Part shown: piece after piece, positions 17,012 through 25,777 of the stretch
Layout of the letters: the number at the start of each line of letters is the position of its first letter
How positions within the stretch are numbered: position 1 is the stretch's first letter
Assembly (NCBI GenBank): GCA_037045045.1
Contig: JBAOHL010000007.1
Location: forward strand, 310,001 to 374,000
Source of the DNA: Phosphoribacter sp037045045
Lineage (GTDB): Bacteria > Actinomycetota > Actinomycetes > Actinomycetales > Dermatophilaceae
Length of the DNA: 64,000 nt
Direction of reading: 5' to 3'
Made by a program: the position numbers and the translations under genes
The notes under the pieces: generated by a model
The model's input: the letters and a program-made list of their open reading frames with translations, nothing else
Databases searched by the model: none
What the model was told of the DNA's origin: nothing

Positions 17012-17650
17012 ATGCACGTGACCGACACGCTCGCCGTCGCCCAGACGGAGCCCCCCGACTTGGGCTGGACTCCGCCCACCTGGGAGGAGATCGTCACGGC
17101 ACATTCCGCTCGGGTCTACCGGCTGGCCTACCGCCTGACCGGCAACCCGCACGACGCCGAGGACCTCACCCACGACGTGTTCATCCGCGTCTTCCGGTCG
17201 TTGCACAGCTACACCCCGGGCACGTTCGAGGGCTGGTTGCACCGGATCACGACGAACGTCTTCCTCGACAAGATGCGCCGTAAGCAGCGCATCCGGTTCG
17301 ACGCCTTGCCCGAAGACGCCGCCACCCGGATGGCGACCGGCGAGCCAGGCCCGGAGCAGGTATTCGAGAGGAACCACCTCGACGACGACATTCAGCGCGC
17401 GCTCGACGCGCTGCCGGCGGACTTCCGCGCGGCCGTGGTGCTGTGCGACATCGAGGGCCTGTCCTACGAGGAGATCGCGGCGACCTTGGGGGTCAAGCTC
17501 GGCACGGTGCGTTCGCGGATCCACCGCGGCCGGGCGCAACTGCGTGAGGCGTTGTCCCACCGGGCACCGGCGAGCGCCCCCGACCCCTCCCGTCGCCCGG
17601 CTCGACCCGGCCTACCCCGCCCCGCTGCGGCGCTCCCGGGGGCTCGATGA
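17012..17650 (+). CDS. sigE: ECF RNA polymerase sigma factor SigE
   Basis: 212 residues from ATG 17012 (GTG 17009 is also possible); AGGA at 17003-17006 is suitably spaced. Region 2 (YRLAYRLTGNPHDAEDLTHD and FEGWLHRITTNVFLDKMRR) binds the -10 element and core. Region 4 (LPADFRAAVVLCDIEGLSYE, then GVKLGTVRSRIHRGRAQLRE) is the -35-binding helix-turn-helix. The gene order O-methyltransferase / sigE / anti-sigma / htrA / tatB is that of M. tuberculosis Rv1220c-Rv1224, where SigE responds to envelope, oxidative and detergent stress. Confidence 0.95.
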   Translation: MHVTDTLAVAQTEPPDLGWTPPTWEEIVTAHSARVYRLAYRLTGNPHDAEDLTHDVFIRVFRSLHSYTPGTFEGWLHRITTNVFLDKMRRKQRIRFDALPEDAATRMATGEPGPEQVFERNHLDDDIQRALDALPADFRAAVVLCDIEGLSYEEIAATLGVKLGTVRSRIHRGRAQLREALSHRAPASAPDPSRRPARPGLPRPAAALPGAR

Positions 17651-18267
17651 CCCGACACCTCGGCGACCAGGTCAGCGCCTATGTCGACCGCCGGCTCGAC
17701 CCGAGGTCGCTGTTGGCGTTCGACCGGCACGTCACGGTGTGTATCGGATGCCGGTACGCCGTCGATGAGGAGCGGGTCCTGCTGGTGTCCCTGCGCGCCG
17801 ACCCGCAACACGGCCCATCCTCGAGCCTGCACCAGTTGCTGCTCGGGCTCGGCGGGAGTCTGAGCCCGACCGCCTCGACGGATCAGTCCGCGCAGTCGAC
17901 CCCGGCATCCCCTCGCGGGACCTTCATGTGTGCCGGCGCGCCTCGCGGCCGGCTGGCCACCGTCGCGCCGTCCGCCCCGGCTCAGCACCTCTCGCCCCGC
18001 CGGGCGACGATGCTCGCGGGGGTCGCGGCCGGTGCCTCGGCGGTCGCAGCCTGGTGTCTGGCGGCCGCCGTCGGACCGACCGTCGCGACCGCGCCGATTC
18101 CCGCCCCCGCCGTGACCCAGGGGGGCAGCGCCGCCGTCCTGCAGGTGGGCTTTGCACCGAACGCCATCATGCGCGGGACGGCCAGTCCGAGTAACGTCGG
18201 TCCGGTCCATCGCGCGCCGCTATTGCCGGCCCGCGTCGTCGAATACCTGGAGCGCGCCGGCTCATGA
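17647..18267 (+). CDS. rseA: Anti-sigma-E factor RseA (zinc-type)
   Basis: 206 residues, overlapping sigE as ATGA. The N-terminus carries the zinc-associated anti-sigma motif H28-x3-C32-x2-C35, where Cys oxidation or proteolysis can release the sigma factor. A single hydrophobic segment lies at about residues 118-140. The rest is low-complexity and poorly conserved in the family. Position directly after sigE and before htrA supports the assignment to RseA (Rv1222). Confidence 0.87.
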   Translation: MTRHLGDQVSAYVDRRLDPRSLLAFDRHVTVCIGCRYAVDEERVLLVSLRADPQHGPSSSLHQLLLGLGGSLSPTASTDQSAQSTPASPRGTFMCAGAPRGRLATVAPSAPAQHLSPRRATMLAGVAAGASAVAAWCLAAAVGPTVATAPIPAPAVTQGGSAAVLQVGFAPNAIMRGTASPSNVGPVHRAPLLPARVVEYLERAGS

Positions 18268-19589
18268 CCGAGCACCCCGATCGTCCGACCATCCCGTGGC
18301 CGGACGACCCGTCGAGGACCCCACCGGGCCCGGCGGGCCAGGTCTCGTTCCAGGTCCCGCCCGCCGGGCCGCCAGGAGCCATGGGATCGCCGCCGTGGGG
18401 TCAGGCACCGCCGGCGCCGCCGTGGGCCCATCCGACCGAGTCCACTAGGCCCATCTGGGTGGAGCCGGTGCGACCCCCGGGTCAGCCGCCGGCGGCCCTC
18501 GCGACGCCCGGCGGGTCGCCGTCGAAGGGAACCGCGCGGATCCTCATCGCTGCCGCCGGTGTCGGCCTGACCGCGGGCCTGCTCGGTGGCGGAGCGGCAT
18601 ACCTCGTCGGAGATCGCCTCGCCAGCCGACCGAACCAACCCGCCCTGCCCGCGCCGATCCCGGGGATCACGACTCGGCCCGACGGCAGCATCGCGAAGAT
18701 CGCCGCGACCGCGTTGCCCAGCGTCGTGACGGTGAAGATCAAGGGTCCGGACGGGTCGGGCACCGGCTCGGGCTTCGTCATCGACACGGCCGGCCACGTC
18801 CTCACGAACAACCACGTGGTCTCGTCGGTCGCCGCGTCCGGGTCGATCCGGGTCGTTCTCGCCGACGGCGCCAGTGTCGACGCGACGATCGTGGGCCGGG
18901 ACGCTTCGTACGACCTCGCGGTGCTGCACGTGGCCCGCACCGACCTCACGCCATTGACCTTCGGGCGCTCGGCGGACGTTGTCGTCGGCGACGGTGTCAT
19001 CGCCGTGGGCGCCCCGCTCGGGCTCGAGGCCACGGTGACCAGCGGCATCGTCTCGGCGCTCAATCGCCCAGTGGCGGCCGGTGACGGCGGCGAGACGAGC
19101 TACATCAACGCGATCCAAACCGACGCCGCGATCAACCCGGGCAACTCCGGCGGCCCGCTGCTGGACATGAACGGCAAGGTCATCGGGGTCAACTCGGCGA
19201 TCGCCCGGATCCCAGGGACGAGCAGCACCGGCGGCAACATCGGCGTGGGGTTCTCCATCCCCAGCGACCAGGCGTTCAAGACCGCCCAGCAGCTCATCTC
19301 CACGGGGAAGGCCCTGCACCCCGTCATCGGTGTTTCCCTCGACGCCCGCTACGACGGGGAGGGCGCCCGGATCGTCAGCCCCGGCGGGGTCACTCCGAAC
19401 AGCCCCGCCGCGGCGGCCGGCTTGCGCGACGGGGACGTCGTCGTCGAGTTCGACGGCCGCAAGATCACCACCCGGGACGACCTCGTCGTCGCCATCCGGG
19501 CGCACAGTGTCGGTGACACGGTCCACCTCAAGGTCGACCGAGACGGTCAACGGCTCGACCTCACCATGACGCTGCAAGCCGCGGGCTGA
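18264..19589 (+). CDS. htrA: HtrA-type membrane serine protease with PDZ domain
   Basis: 441 residues, overlapping rseA by 4 bases. Residues 1-90 are a Pro-rich cytoplasmic tail. A membrane segment follows at about 92-116, then a trypsin-like domain with catalytic His 184 (LTNNHVV), Asp 217 (SYDLAVL) and Ser 295 (GNSGGPLLD). A C-terminal PDZ domain contains NSPAAAAGLRDGDVVVEFDG. It degrades or refolds damaged envelope proteins and may act on the anti-sigma factor; it is the Rv1223 equivalent in the sigE operon. Confidence 0.95.
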   Translation: MTEHPDRPTIPWPDDPSRTPPGPAGQVSFQVPPAGPPGAMGSPPWGQAPPAPPWAHPTESTRPIWVEPVRPPGQPPAALATPGGSPSKGTARILIAAAGVGLTAGLLGGGAAYLVGDRLASRPNQPALPAPIPGITTRPDGSIAKIAATALPSVVTVKIKGPDGSGTGSGFVIDTAGHVLTNNHVVSSVAASGSIRVVLADGASVDATIVGRDASYDLAVLHVARTDLTPLTFGRSADVVVGDGVIAVGAPLGLEATVTSGIVSALNRPVAAGDGGETSYINAIQTDAAINPGNSGGPLLDMNGKVIGVNSAIARIPGTSSTGGNIGVGFSIPSDQAFKTAQQLISTGKALHPVIGVSLDARYDGEGARIVSPGGVTPNSPAAAAGLRDGDVVVEFDGRKITTRDDLVVAIRAHSVGDTVHLKVDRDGQRLDLTMTLQAAG

Positions 19590-19602
19590 CCGGCGCCCGA
19601 CG

Positions 19603-19992
19603 ATGTTCGACATCAACGGCTACGAACTCGTTGTCCTCGTCATCGTCGCGATCATCGTCCTGGGCCCGGAACGGCTGCCCGAGTATGCCGCGAAGCTCGG
19701 CCGGGGGGTCCGTCAGGTCCGGGCTATGGCCGAATCCGCTCGGGCCTCGTTGAAGGACCAACTCGGCCCGGAGTTCGATGAGGTCGACTGGCGTCAATAC
19801 GACCCGAGGCAGTACGACCCACGCCGGATCGTGCGTGAGGCGTTGCGCGAGCCCGAACCGACCACTGGCGAGGCCGCGAGCTCCGGGCCGGAGGCGGCGG
19901 CGTCCGATCCGACCTCCCGGTCGGCGGCTGGCCCCGTCGGCACGAGAGGGGATCCGCCGCGCCCGACCCCCTGGGACACCGACGCGACGTGA
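19603..19992 (+). CDS. tatB: Twin-arginine translocase subunit TatB
   Basis: 129 residues. The N-terminus MFDINGYELVVLVIVAIIVL is the short membrane helix, followed by the hinge LGPERLPEYAAKLGRGVRQV and an amphipathic helix with conserved Glu and Phe positions typical of TatB. The C-terminal third is Pro/Ser-rich and variable. It lies 13 bases after htrA, as in M. tuberculosis Rv1224. TatA and TatC are not in the window. Confidence 0.9.
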   Translation: MFDINGYELVVLVIVAIIVLGPERLPEYAAKLGRGVRQVRAMAESARASLKDQLGPEFDEVDWRQYDPRQYDPRRIVREALREPEPTTGEAASSGPEAAASDPTSRSAAGPVGTRGDPPRPTPWDTDAT

Positions 19993-20000
19993 CGTGACAG

Positions 20001-20026
20001 TGTCCCGAGTGGCCGTGTCGGGAACA
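20001..20026 (+). terminator. Possible terminator between converging tatB and mrp
   Basis: TGTCCCGA and TCGGGAACA form an imperfect stem in the 37-bp gap between two convergent stops. No T-tract follows. Confidence 0.35.
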
Positions 20027-20029
20027 GGC

Positions 20030-21163
20030 TCAGCGCGCGGTGGGGCTCAGGCCCAGGGAACGACCCGACAGGCCGCGGGCCCGGGTCGTCAAGGTGGCGG
20101 CGATCTCGCGCAAGGCGACGGCGGCGGGGCTGCTCGGCTCGCTGAGCACGACCGGCATACCGTCGTCCCCGCCGACCCGCAGGGCAGCGTCGAGCGGAAC
20201 CTGCCCGAGCAAGGGCACAGGCGCCCCGATCGCCCGGGTCAGCGACTCGGCGACCGCGGCGCCCCCGCCGGAGCCGAACACCTCGTGGCGGGTCCCGTCG
20301 GGCAGGGCCAACCATGACATGTTCTCGACGACACCGACGACGCGTTGGTGGGTCTGCAGGGCGATCGCCCCGGCGCGTTCGGCGACCTCGGCGGCGGCCT
20401 GCTGTGGGGTCGTGACGACGAGGATCTCCGCGCCGGGCAACAACTGTCCGACCGAGATGGCGATGTCGCCGGTGCCCGGTGGGAGATCGAGCAGCAGGAC
20501 GTCGAGGTCACCCCAGAACACGTCGGCGAGGAACTGCTGCAGCGCTCGGTGCAGCATCGGTCCGCGCCAGACGACCGGCTGGTTGCCGGGCACGAACATC
20601 CCGATCGAGATGACCCGCACCCCGTGCGAGGTGGGCGGCAGGATCATGTCGTCCACCTGGGTCGGTCGGCCGCTCACCCCGAGCATCCGCGGCACCGAGA
20701 ACCCGTGGACGTCGGCGTCGACGACCCCGACCGAGAGGCCGGACTCGGCCATCGCCGCGGCGAGGTTGACCGTCACCGACGACTTGCCGACCCCGCCCTT
20801 GCCTGAAGCCACGGCATACACGCGCGTGAGCGAGCCGGCCTTGGCGAAGGGGATCTCGCGCTCCGTTGCGCCGCCTCGCAGCTTGGTGCGCAGGGCGGCG
20901 CGCTGCTCGTCGCTCATCACGTCCATGCGGACCTGGGCGGCGGTCACGCCGTCGACCCCGAGCAAGGCGGTCGTGGTGTCGCGACGCAGGGTGTCCTTGA
21001 GCGGACAGCCGGCGACGGTGAGGTACAGCTCGAGGGTGGCTTGGCCGGCCTCGTCGACGGCGACCGACTTGACCATGCCGAGCTCGGTGATCGGCCGGTG
21101 GATCTCGGGGTCGTTGACGGTGGCGAGAGCGGCGAGCAGGGCGTCCTGGGTGGGGGCGGGCAT
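20030..21163 (-). CDS. mrp: Mrp/NBP35-type Fe-S cluster carrier ATPase
   Basis: 377 residues from ATG 21163; ATG 21172 is in frame and equally plausible. An N-terminal MIP18-like domain (VNDPEIHRPITELGMV and AGCPLKD) precedes the P-loop ATPase with ASGKGGVGKSSVTVNLA and DADVHGFSVPRMLG. The bacterial CxxC found in some Mrp proteins is absent after VENMSWL, which is common in actinobacterial members. The protein carries or inserts Fe-S clusters. M. tuberculosis Rv1229c has the same position downstream of tatB. Confidence 0.9.
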   Translation of the reverse strand: MPAPTQDALLAALATVNDPEIHRPITELGMVKSVAVDEAGQATLELYLTVAGCPLKDTLRRDTTTALLGVDGVTAAQVRMDVMSDEQRAALRTKLRGGATEREIPFAKAGSLTRVYAVASGKGGVGKSSVTVNLAAAMAESGLSVGVVDADVHGFSVPRMLGVSGRPTQVDDMILPPTSHGVRVISIGMFVPGNQPVVWRGPMLHRALQQFLADVFWGDLDVLLLDLPPGTGDIAISVGQLLPGAEILVVTTPQQAAAEVAERAGAIALQTHQRVVGVVENMSWLALPDGTRHEVFGSGGGAAVAESLTRAIGAPVPLLGQVPLDAALRVGGDDGMPVVLSEPSSPAAVALREIAATLTTRARGLSGRSLGLSPTAR

Positions 21164-21289
21164 AGGGACCATCGTAGGTCGGTATGCCGTGCCCCTCGTC
21201 CCGTCTCCAGACGGCGGGCGTCCCCATCAGGCTGCCGTCCGGCGCCGGTGTGCCCTGGCGGGCGGCCGGTCAGGGCGACGGGGACAACG

Positions 21290-21346
21290 GCGCAGTTGTG
21301 CTGTGGCGGATCGGACCTGCCAGAGCGCGACGGAAGTGCCAGATCG
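21290..21346 (-). repeat. Interspersed palindromic repeat, family B, copy 1
   Basis: Read on the minus strand this contains GATCTGGCACTT, TGGCAGGTC and an inverted (imperfect) GATCCGCCA, then CAACTGCGCC. It is the same arrangement as the copies at 28703, 36479 and 36694. It lies in the gap between mrp and the DUF1003 gene. Confidence 0.7.
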
Positions 21347-21362
21347 GGGTATGCCGCCTCAG

Positions 21363-21938
21363 TCACGGCTCCGAGCGGCGGGGCGGTGGGTCGGAGCGCT
21401 TCTTCTTGCGTGGCCGGGCCGTCTCGACACCCTCGACGGCGGGGGCCAGCATGCCCCGGCTCTCCAACTCTTCGAGCAACTCCCTCAGCTCCGAACGCAC
21501 GAAGTCGCGGCTGGCCGACTCGCGCAGGGCCAGGCGAAGGGCAGCCACCTCTCGGGTGAGGAACTCGGTGTCGGCGAGGTTGCGCTCGTCGCGCGCTCGG
21601 TCCTGTTCGAGGGCCACCCGGTCGCGGTCGGCCTGGCGGTTCTGGGCGAGCAGGATCAGCGGAGCGGCATACGAGGCCTGCAGCGACAACAAGAGCGTGA
21701 GCAGGGTGTAGTTGAGCTCGCGGGGGTCGAACTGCCAAGCAGGGGGCGCATAGGTGTTCCACACCAGCCAGACGATGACGAAGACGGTGAGGCCGATGAG
21801 GAACTGAGGGGTCCCCATGAACCGGGCGAACCGCTCGCTCCACACCCCGAACGTCTCCTGCGACACGGCGGGGGTGGTGAGGAAGGAACGGCGGCTGAAC
21901 TCGCGCGGCTGGTCAATGCGCCGAGACCGGTCAGCCAT
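21363..21938 (-). CDS. DUF1003 membrane protein
   Basis: 191 residues from ATG 21938, overlapping the MgtE_N gene by 8 bases. Two hydrophobic segments lie at about residues 48-66 and 80-100: FLIGLTVFVIVWLVWN, then DPRELNYTLLTLLLSLQASY followed by APLILLAQNRQADRDR. This is the DUF1003 signature. A long charged, probably coiled-coil helix follows, and the tail is very basic. It may form a functional pair with the MgtE_N/CBS protein. Confidence 0.82.
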   Translation of the reverse strand: MADRSRRIDQPREFSRRSFLTTPAVSQETFGVWSERFARFMGTPQFLIGLTVFVIVWLVWNTYAPPAWQFDPRELNYTLLTLLLSLQASYAAPLILLAQNRQADRDRVALEQDRARDERNLADTEFLTREVAALRLALRESASRDFVRSELRELLEELESRGMLAPAVEGVETARPRKKKRSDPPPRRSEP

Positions 21939-23199
21939 GGGCCACCTCGTCGCGGTCCTCGCGCCAGTCCTCGGGCAGGATGTGGTCGAGGACGTCGTCG
22001 ACGGTGACCGCGCCGAGGAAGTGGCCGTCCTCGTCGACGACGGGCACCGCGACGAGGTCGTAGGTCGCGAGCATCCGGTGCACCCGGTCGACCGTGGCGG
22101 TCGGCTCGAGCGGCTTGATCTTGTCGATGACCGATCCGACCGAGGCGTGCGGCGGCTCGCGCAGCAGCCGTTGGATGTGGACCAACCCGAGGAAGCGTCC
22201 GGTCGGGGTCTCCAACGGAGGGCGGCAGACGAACACCGTCGTGGCAAGGGTCGTCGCAAGCTCCTCCTGGCGGACGACCGCCAGCGCCTCGGCGATGGTC
22301 GCCTCGGGTCCGAGGATGACCGGCTCGGTCGTCATGAGTCCGCCGGCGGTGTTCTCGTCATAGGTGAGCAGCCGGCGCAGCGGCGCCGCCTCGTCGGGCT
22401 CCATCCGCTGCAACAGGTCCTCCTGCTGATCGGCGGGCAGCTCGGCCAACAGGTCCGCGGCGTCGTCGGGCTCCATCGCCTCGAGGATGTCCGCGGCGCG
22501 TTCGGTGTCCAGACCGGCGAGGATCTCGACCTGGTCGTCCTCGGGCAGTTCTTCGAGCACGTCGGCGAGCTTGTTGTCGTCGAGGGCCGCAGCGACCTGG
22601 GCCCGGCGTTGGGGGTTGAGGTCGTGGATGACTTCGGCGAGGTCGGCGACCTTGAGGTCGTCGTAGGCCTCGAGCAGTCGCTCGGCACTCTGTTCTTCGG
22701 CGACGTCCTGCAGTCCGGACACGCTCGACACGTCGACGGTGTGGGTCTCCCCGCGGCGTCGCGAGAAGCGCAGCCCGCGGGATGCGGTGACCTTGCGGCA
22801 GAAGACCTTGGCGATGACCCAGTCCTTGCGGCTCAGGTCGATGGCCAGGTCCTCGACGGTCGCGGCATACGGGCCTTCGGGGGAGCGCACCGTGACCTTG
22901 CGGTCGAACAGCTCGGCGACGGCGAGGGTCTCGGTCGCCCGCTGCTCGAACCGGCGCATGTTGACCAGGCCCGTCGTGATGACCTGGTCGGCGTCGATGG
23001 AGGTCACCCGGGTCATCGGGACGAACACCCGTTTGCGCGCCGGGACCTCCAACACGAGCCCGATGACTCGGGGCCGACCGATGCTGTCGGTCCGGAACGT
23101 CACGACGGCGTCGCGGACCCGGCCGACCGGGTCCCCGAGCGGGTCGAACACGCTCATCCCGGCCAGCCGACCGACGTAGATCCGCGACGGCAGGCTCAC
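21931..23199 (-). CDS. Soluble MgtE-N/CBS-domain protein
   Basis: 422 residues from GTG 23199; the upstream frame is not protein-like. Residues 1-130 form a PRC-barrel-like region (VSLPSRIYVGRLAGMSVFDP and following). Next comes the helical MgtE N-terminal domain, with repeated LADVLEELPEDDQVEILAGL-type superhelix turns, then two CBS domains ending in DLVAVPVVDEDGHFLGAVTV. There is no membrane channel domain, so it is not a transporter; it probably senses magnesium or nucleotides for a partner. It corresponds to M. tuberculosis Rv1232c. Confidence 0.85.
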   Translation of the reverse strand: MSLPSRIYVGRLAGMSVFDPLGDPVGRVRDAVVTFRTDSIGRPRVIGLVLEVPARKRVFVPMTRVTSIDADQVITTGLVNMRRFEQRATETLAVAELFDRKVTVRSPEGPYAATVEDLAIDLSRKDWVIAKVFCRKVTASRGLRFSRRRGETHTVDVSSVSGLQDVAEEQSAERLLEAYDDLKVADLAEVIHDLNPQRRAQVAAALDDNKLADVLEELPEDDQVEILAGLDTERAADILEAMEPDDAADLLAELPADQQEDLLQRMEPDEAAPLRRLLTYDENTAGGLMTTEPVILGPEATIAEALAVVRQEELATTLATTVFVCRPPLETPTGRFLGLVHIQRLLREPPHASVGSVIDKIKPLEPTATVDRVHRMLATYDLVAVPVVDEDGHFLGAVTVDDVLDHILPEDWREDRDEVAHG

Positions 23200-23240
23200 G
23201 GGGCCAAGGCTAGACCGCCAGCGCGCCGTCGCGGCCGGCC

Positions 23241-23744
23241 TCAGCCCCGAGCGGGGCGGCGTGGCGTCGGGTCCGCCGGCAGCCACGATGCCACCGAGGC
23301 GGTCACCAGTTCGTCGGTGTGCGATCCGGGCACGTCCAACGGTTCTCCGAAGGGCCGCAGGGCAGTCACCGTACACTCCTGCGCCCAGCGGTGCGGCAGG
23401 TCCGCGGTGGCTCCCACGCGGATCGCGGCGAGGGCGGCCGTGGCGACCTCCCACTCGGGATCGGCGTCGGTGAGCACGTCGCGGCGGGCACGGAGGCGCA
23501 GCAGTTGCCCCCCGGTGTCCCGGCTGCGCAGGACGAGGACGACCTCGTGGGGCAGCCACGGCAGGTGCTGCTCGCCGGGGCCGTTGACGAGGTATGCCGT
23601 GGGCCCCAGGCCGGTGTCGTCCGTGCCGTCGACCCACGCGTGCCACCCGGCATACCGCCGCTCGCCGGTGTCGATCCACAGGATGCCGCTCGCGCGCATG
23701 GCCGCGTCGACGAGCTCGCTAACCCCTAGTGGTGTGGCCGACAT
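23241..23744 (-). CDS. Conserved hypothetical protein
   Basis: 167 residues. Codon pattern and the 41-bp spacing to the MgtE_N gene on the same strand support a real gene. The sequence is a mixed alpha/beta domain with YAGWHAWVDGTDDTGLGPTA and LPHEVVLVLRSRDTGGQLLR; I do not recognise a family. No membrane segments, signal peptide or metal motifs are visible. Confidence 0.6.
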   Translation of the reverse strand: MSATPLGVSELVDAAMRASGILWIDTGERRYAGWHAWVDGTDDTGLGPTAYLVNGPGEQHLPWLPHEVVLVLRSRDTGGQLLRLRARRDVLTDADPEWEVATAALAAIRVGATADLPHRWAQECTVTALRPFGEPLDVPGSHTDELVTASVASWLPADPTPRRPARG

Positions 23745-23816
23745 GCCGTCAGCCTAGAAGAGCGGCGCTGCTAGGTTCGGTAGGCAGCCCGCCGTCGTGC
23801 CGTTCCAGGAGCTCCC

Positions 23817-24884
23817 ATGCGTCATCCCAAGGACTTCTACGCCCCGCTCGCGGTCGGGGCGCCGCAACCGCTGACCTCCGTGCCGGCACGGCCGTCCCGG
23901 GTCATCCATTTCTTCGATCCGAGCAACGCGAAGATGGCCGCGAAGATCCCCGAGATGGTCGGCACCGTCGACGTGCTGCTGGGCAACCTCGAGGATGCCG
24001 TCAAGGCCGACAACAAGGACGCCGCGCGCGCCGGCCTGGTCCAGATCGGTAAGGCCACCGACTTCGGCGACCTCACCCAACTGTGGACCCGGGTCAACGC
24101 CCTCGACTCGCCGTGGATCCTCGAGGACCTCACCACCCTGGTCACCGAGATCGGCGACAAGCTCGACGTCATCATGGTCCCCAAGGTCCAGGGGGCCGAG
24201 GACATCCACTACGTCGACCGGATCCTCGCCCAGCTGGAGGCCCGAGCCGGCCTGACCCGCCCGATCCTCGTGCACGCCATCCTCGAAACCGCCCGCGGCA
24301 TGGTCAACGTCGAGCAGATCTGTTCGGCCTCCCCGCGCATGCAGGGCCTCTCGCTCGGCCCGGCCGACCTCGCCGCCGACCGGCGGATGAAGACCACCCG
24401 AGTCGGCGGCGGACACCCCGGCTACCTCGTCCGGCAGGACCCCCCCGACGGCCAGATCGAGGCCGATCGGGCGGTCTACCAGCAGGACCTCTGGCACTAC
24501 ACGATCTCCCGGATGGTCGACGCCTGCGCCGCCGCGGGCATCTACCCGTACTACGGCCCGTTCGGCGACATCAAGGACGTCGTCGCCTGCGAGGACCAGT
24601 TCCGCAACGCGTTCCTGCTCGGATGTGTCGGCGCCTGGTCGCTGCACCCGGTCCAGATCGCTATCGGCAAGAAGGTGTTCAGCCCCTCGGCTGCCGACGT
24701 CGCGCACGCCCGACGGGTCAAGGAGGCCATGGGCGACGGCACCGGGGCGGTGATGCTCGACGGCAAGATGGAGGACGACGCCAGCCTCAAGCAGTGCCTC
24801 GTGATGATCGAGCTTGCCGAGCGGCTCTCCAGGACCGACCCCGAGCTCGCCGCGCTGTACGGCCTGGACGGCGGCCCGAAGTGA
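23817..24884 (+). CDS. Malyl-CoA lyase-like HpcH/HpaI aldolase
   Basis: 355 residues from ATG 23817, with AGGAG just upstream. The CitE/HpcH TIM-barrel features are LLGNLEDAVKADNKDAARAG (Mg-binding Glu-Asp), IMVPKVQGAEDI and HAILETARGMVN (metal-ligand Glu). The extra central segment and length fit L-malyl-CoA/beta-methylmalyl-CoA lyase, which cleaves malyl-CoA to acetyl-CoA and glyoxylate and methylmalyl-CoA to propionyl-CoA and glyoxylate. It overlaps the next CitE-like gene by 4 bases. Confidence 0.85.
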   Translation: MRHPKDFYAPLAVGAPQPLTSVPARPSRVIHFFDPSNAKMAAKIPEMVGTVDVLLGNLEDAVKADNKDAARAGLVQIGKATDFGDLTQLWTRVNALDSPWILEDLTTLVTEIGDKLDVIMVPKVQGAEDIHYVDRILAQLEARAGLTRPILVHAILETARGMVNVEQICSASPRMQGLSLGPADLAADRRMKTTRVGGGHPGYLVRQDPPDGQIEADRAVYQQDLWHYTISRMVDACAAAGIYPYYGPFGDIKDVVACEDQFRNAFLLGCVGAWSLHPVQIAIGKKVFSPSAADVAHARRVKEAMGDGTGAVMLDGKMEDDASLKQCLVMIELAERLSRTDPELAALYGLDGGPK

Positions 24885-25765
24885 GTGCGGGCGCGGCATA
24901 CCGCCCGCGTCGGTCGGTGCTCTACATGCCCTCGTCCAACGAACGCGCGTTGGAAAAGGCCAAGACCATGCCGGTCGACGCGTTGATCCTCGACCTCGAG
25001 GACGCGGTGGCGCCGGACGCCAAGGACGCTGCACGCGAGTCCGCCTGCGCGGCGGTGCGCTCGGGCGAGTACGGCCGGCGTGAGCTGACCATCCGGGTCA
25101 ACGGGGTCGGCACGCAGTGGCACGACGGCGACCTCAAGGCGGCCTGTCAGGCCGGACCCGACGGGATCGTCGTGCCCAAGGTCGGCTCGGCCAAGGAAGT
25201 CAAGGCCCTCGTCAAGGCCATGGAGAAGAACCGCGCGCCGGCCCACACCAAGCTCTGGGCCATGGTCGAGACCCCCGAGGCGATCCTCGGGGCACGCAAG
25301 CTCGCGGCGGCATCCGAGCGGCTCGCCGTGCTCGTCATGGGCACCAACGACCTGGTCAAGGAACTCGACGCGCTGCACGTGCCGGGGCGCGAGCCGGTGC
25401 TGCCGGCGCTCGCGTATGCCGTGTTGGCCGCTCGGGCGGCGGGGATCGCCATCGTCGACGGGGTCTACAACGACGTCAAGGACGCCGAGGGCTTCGAGGC
25501 CGAATGCCGCCAGGGCCGGGCCATGGGTTTCGACGGCAAGACGCTCATCCATCCGGGCCAGGTCGAGCCGTGCAACCGGATCTACGCCCCGAGCGACGAG
25601 CAGGTCCAGGACGCTCGCGGACTCATCGCCGCGTTCGAGCAGGCGTTGGCCGAACGCAAGGGGGTGGCGACCTACCAGGGCAAGATGATCGAGAACCTGC
25701 ACGTCGACACCGCCCGCAAGGTGCTGGCTACCCGAGAGGCCATCGACGCGCTTTCGGCCGGCTAG
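24881..25765 (+). CDS. CitE-like CoA ester lyase or thioesterase
   Basis: 294 residues from GTG 24881 (GTGA overlap). A second, shorter HpcH/HpaI-fold enzyme: RRSVLYMPSSNERALEKAKT, DALILDLEDAVAPDAKDAAR (Mg site), IVVPKVGSAKEV and WAMVETPEAILGA. Its coupling to the malyl-CoA lyase recalls the lyase plus malyl-CoA thioesterase pairs of the ethylmalonyl-CoA and 3-hydroxypropionate routes, where the second paralogue hydrolyses malyl-CoA. Activity cannot be decided from sequence alone. Confidence 0.82.
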   Translation: MSAGAAYRPRRSVLYMPSSNERALEKAKTMPVDALILDLEDAVAPDAKDAARESACAAVRSGEYGRRELTIRVNGVGTQWHDGDLKAACQAGPDGIVVPKVGSAKEVKALVKAMEKNRAPAHTKLWAMVETPEAILGARKLAAASERLAVLVMGTNDLVKELDALHVPGREPVLPALAYAVLAARAAGIAIVDGVYNDVKDAEGFEAECRQGRAMGFDGKTLIHPGQVEPCNRIYAPSDEQVQDARGLIAAFEQALAERKGVATYQGKMIENLHVDTARKVLATREAIDALSAG

Positions 25766-25777
25766 TCCACCGGGGCG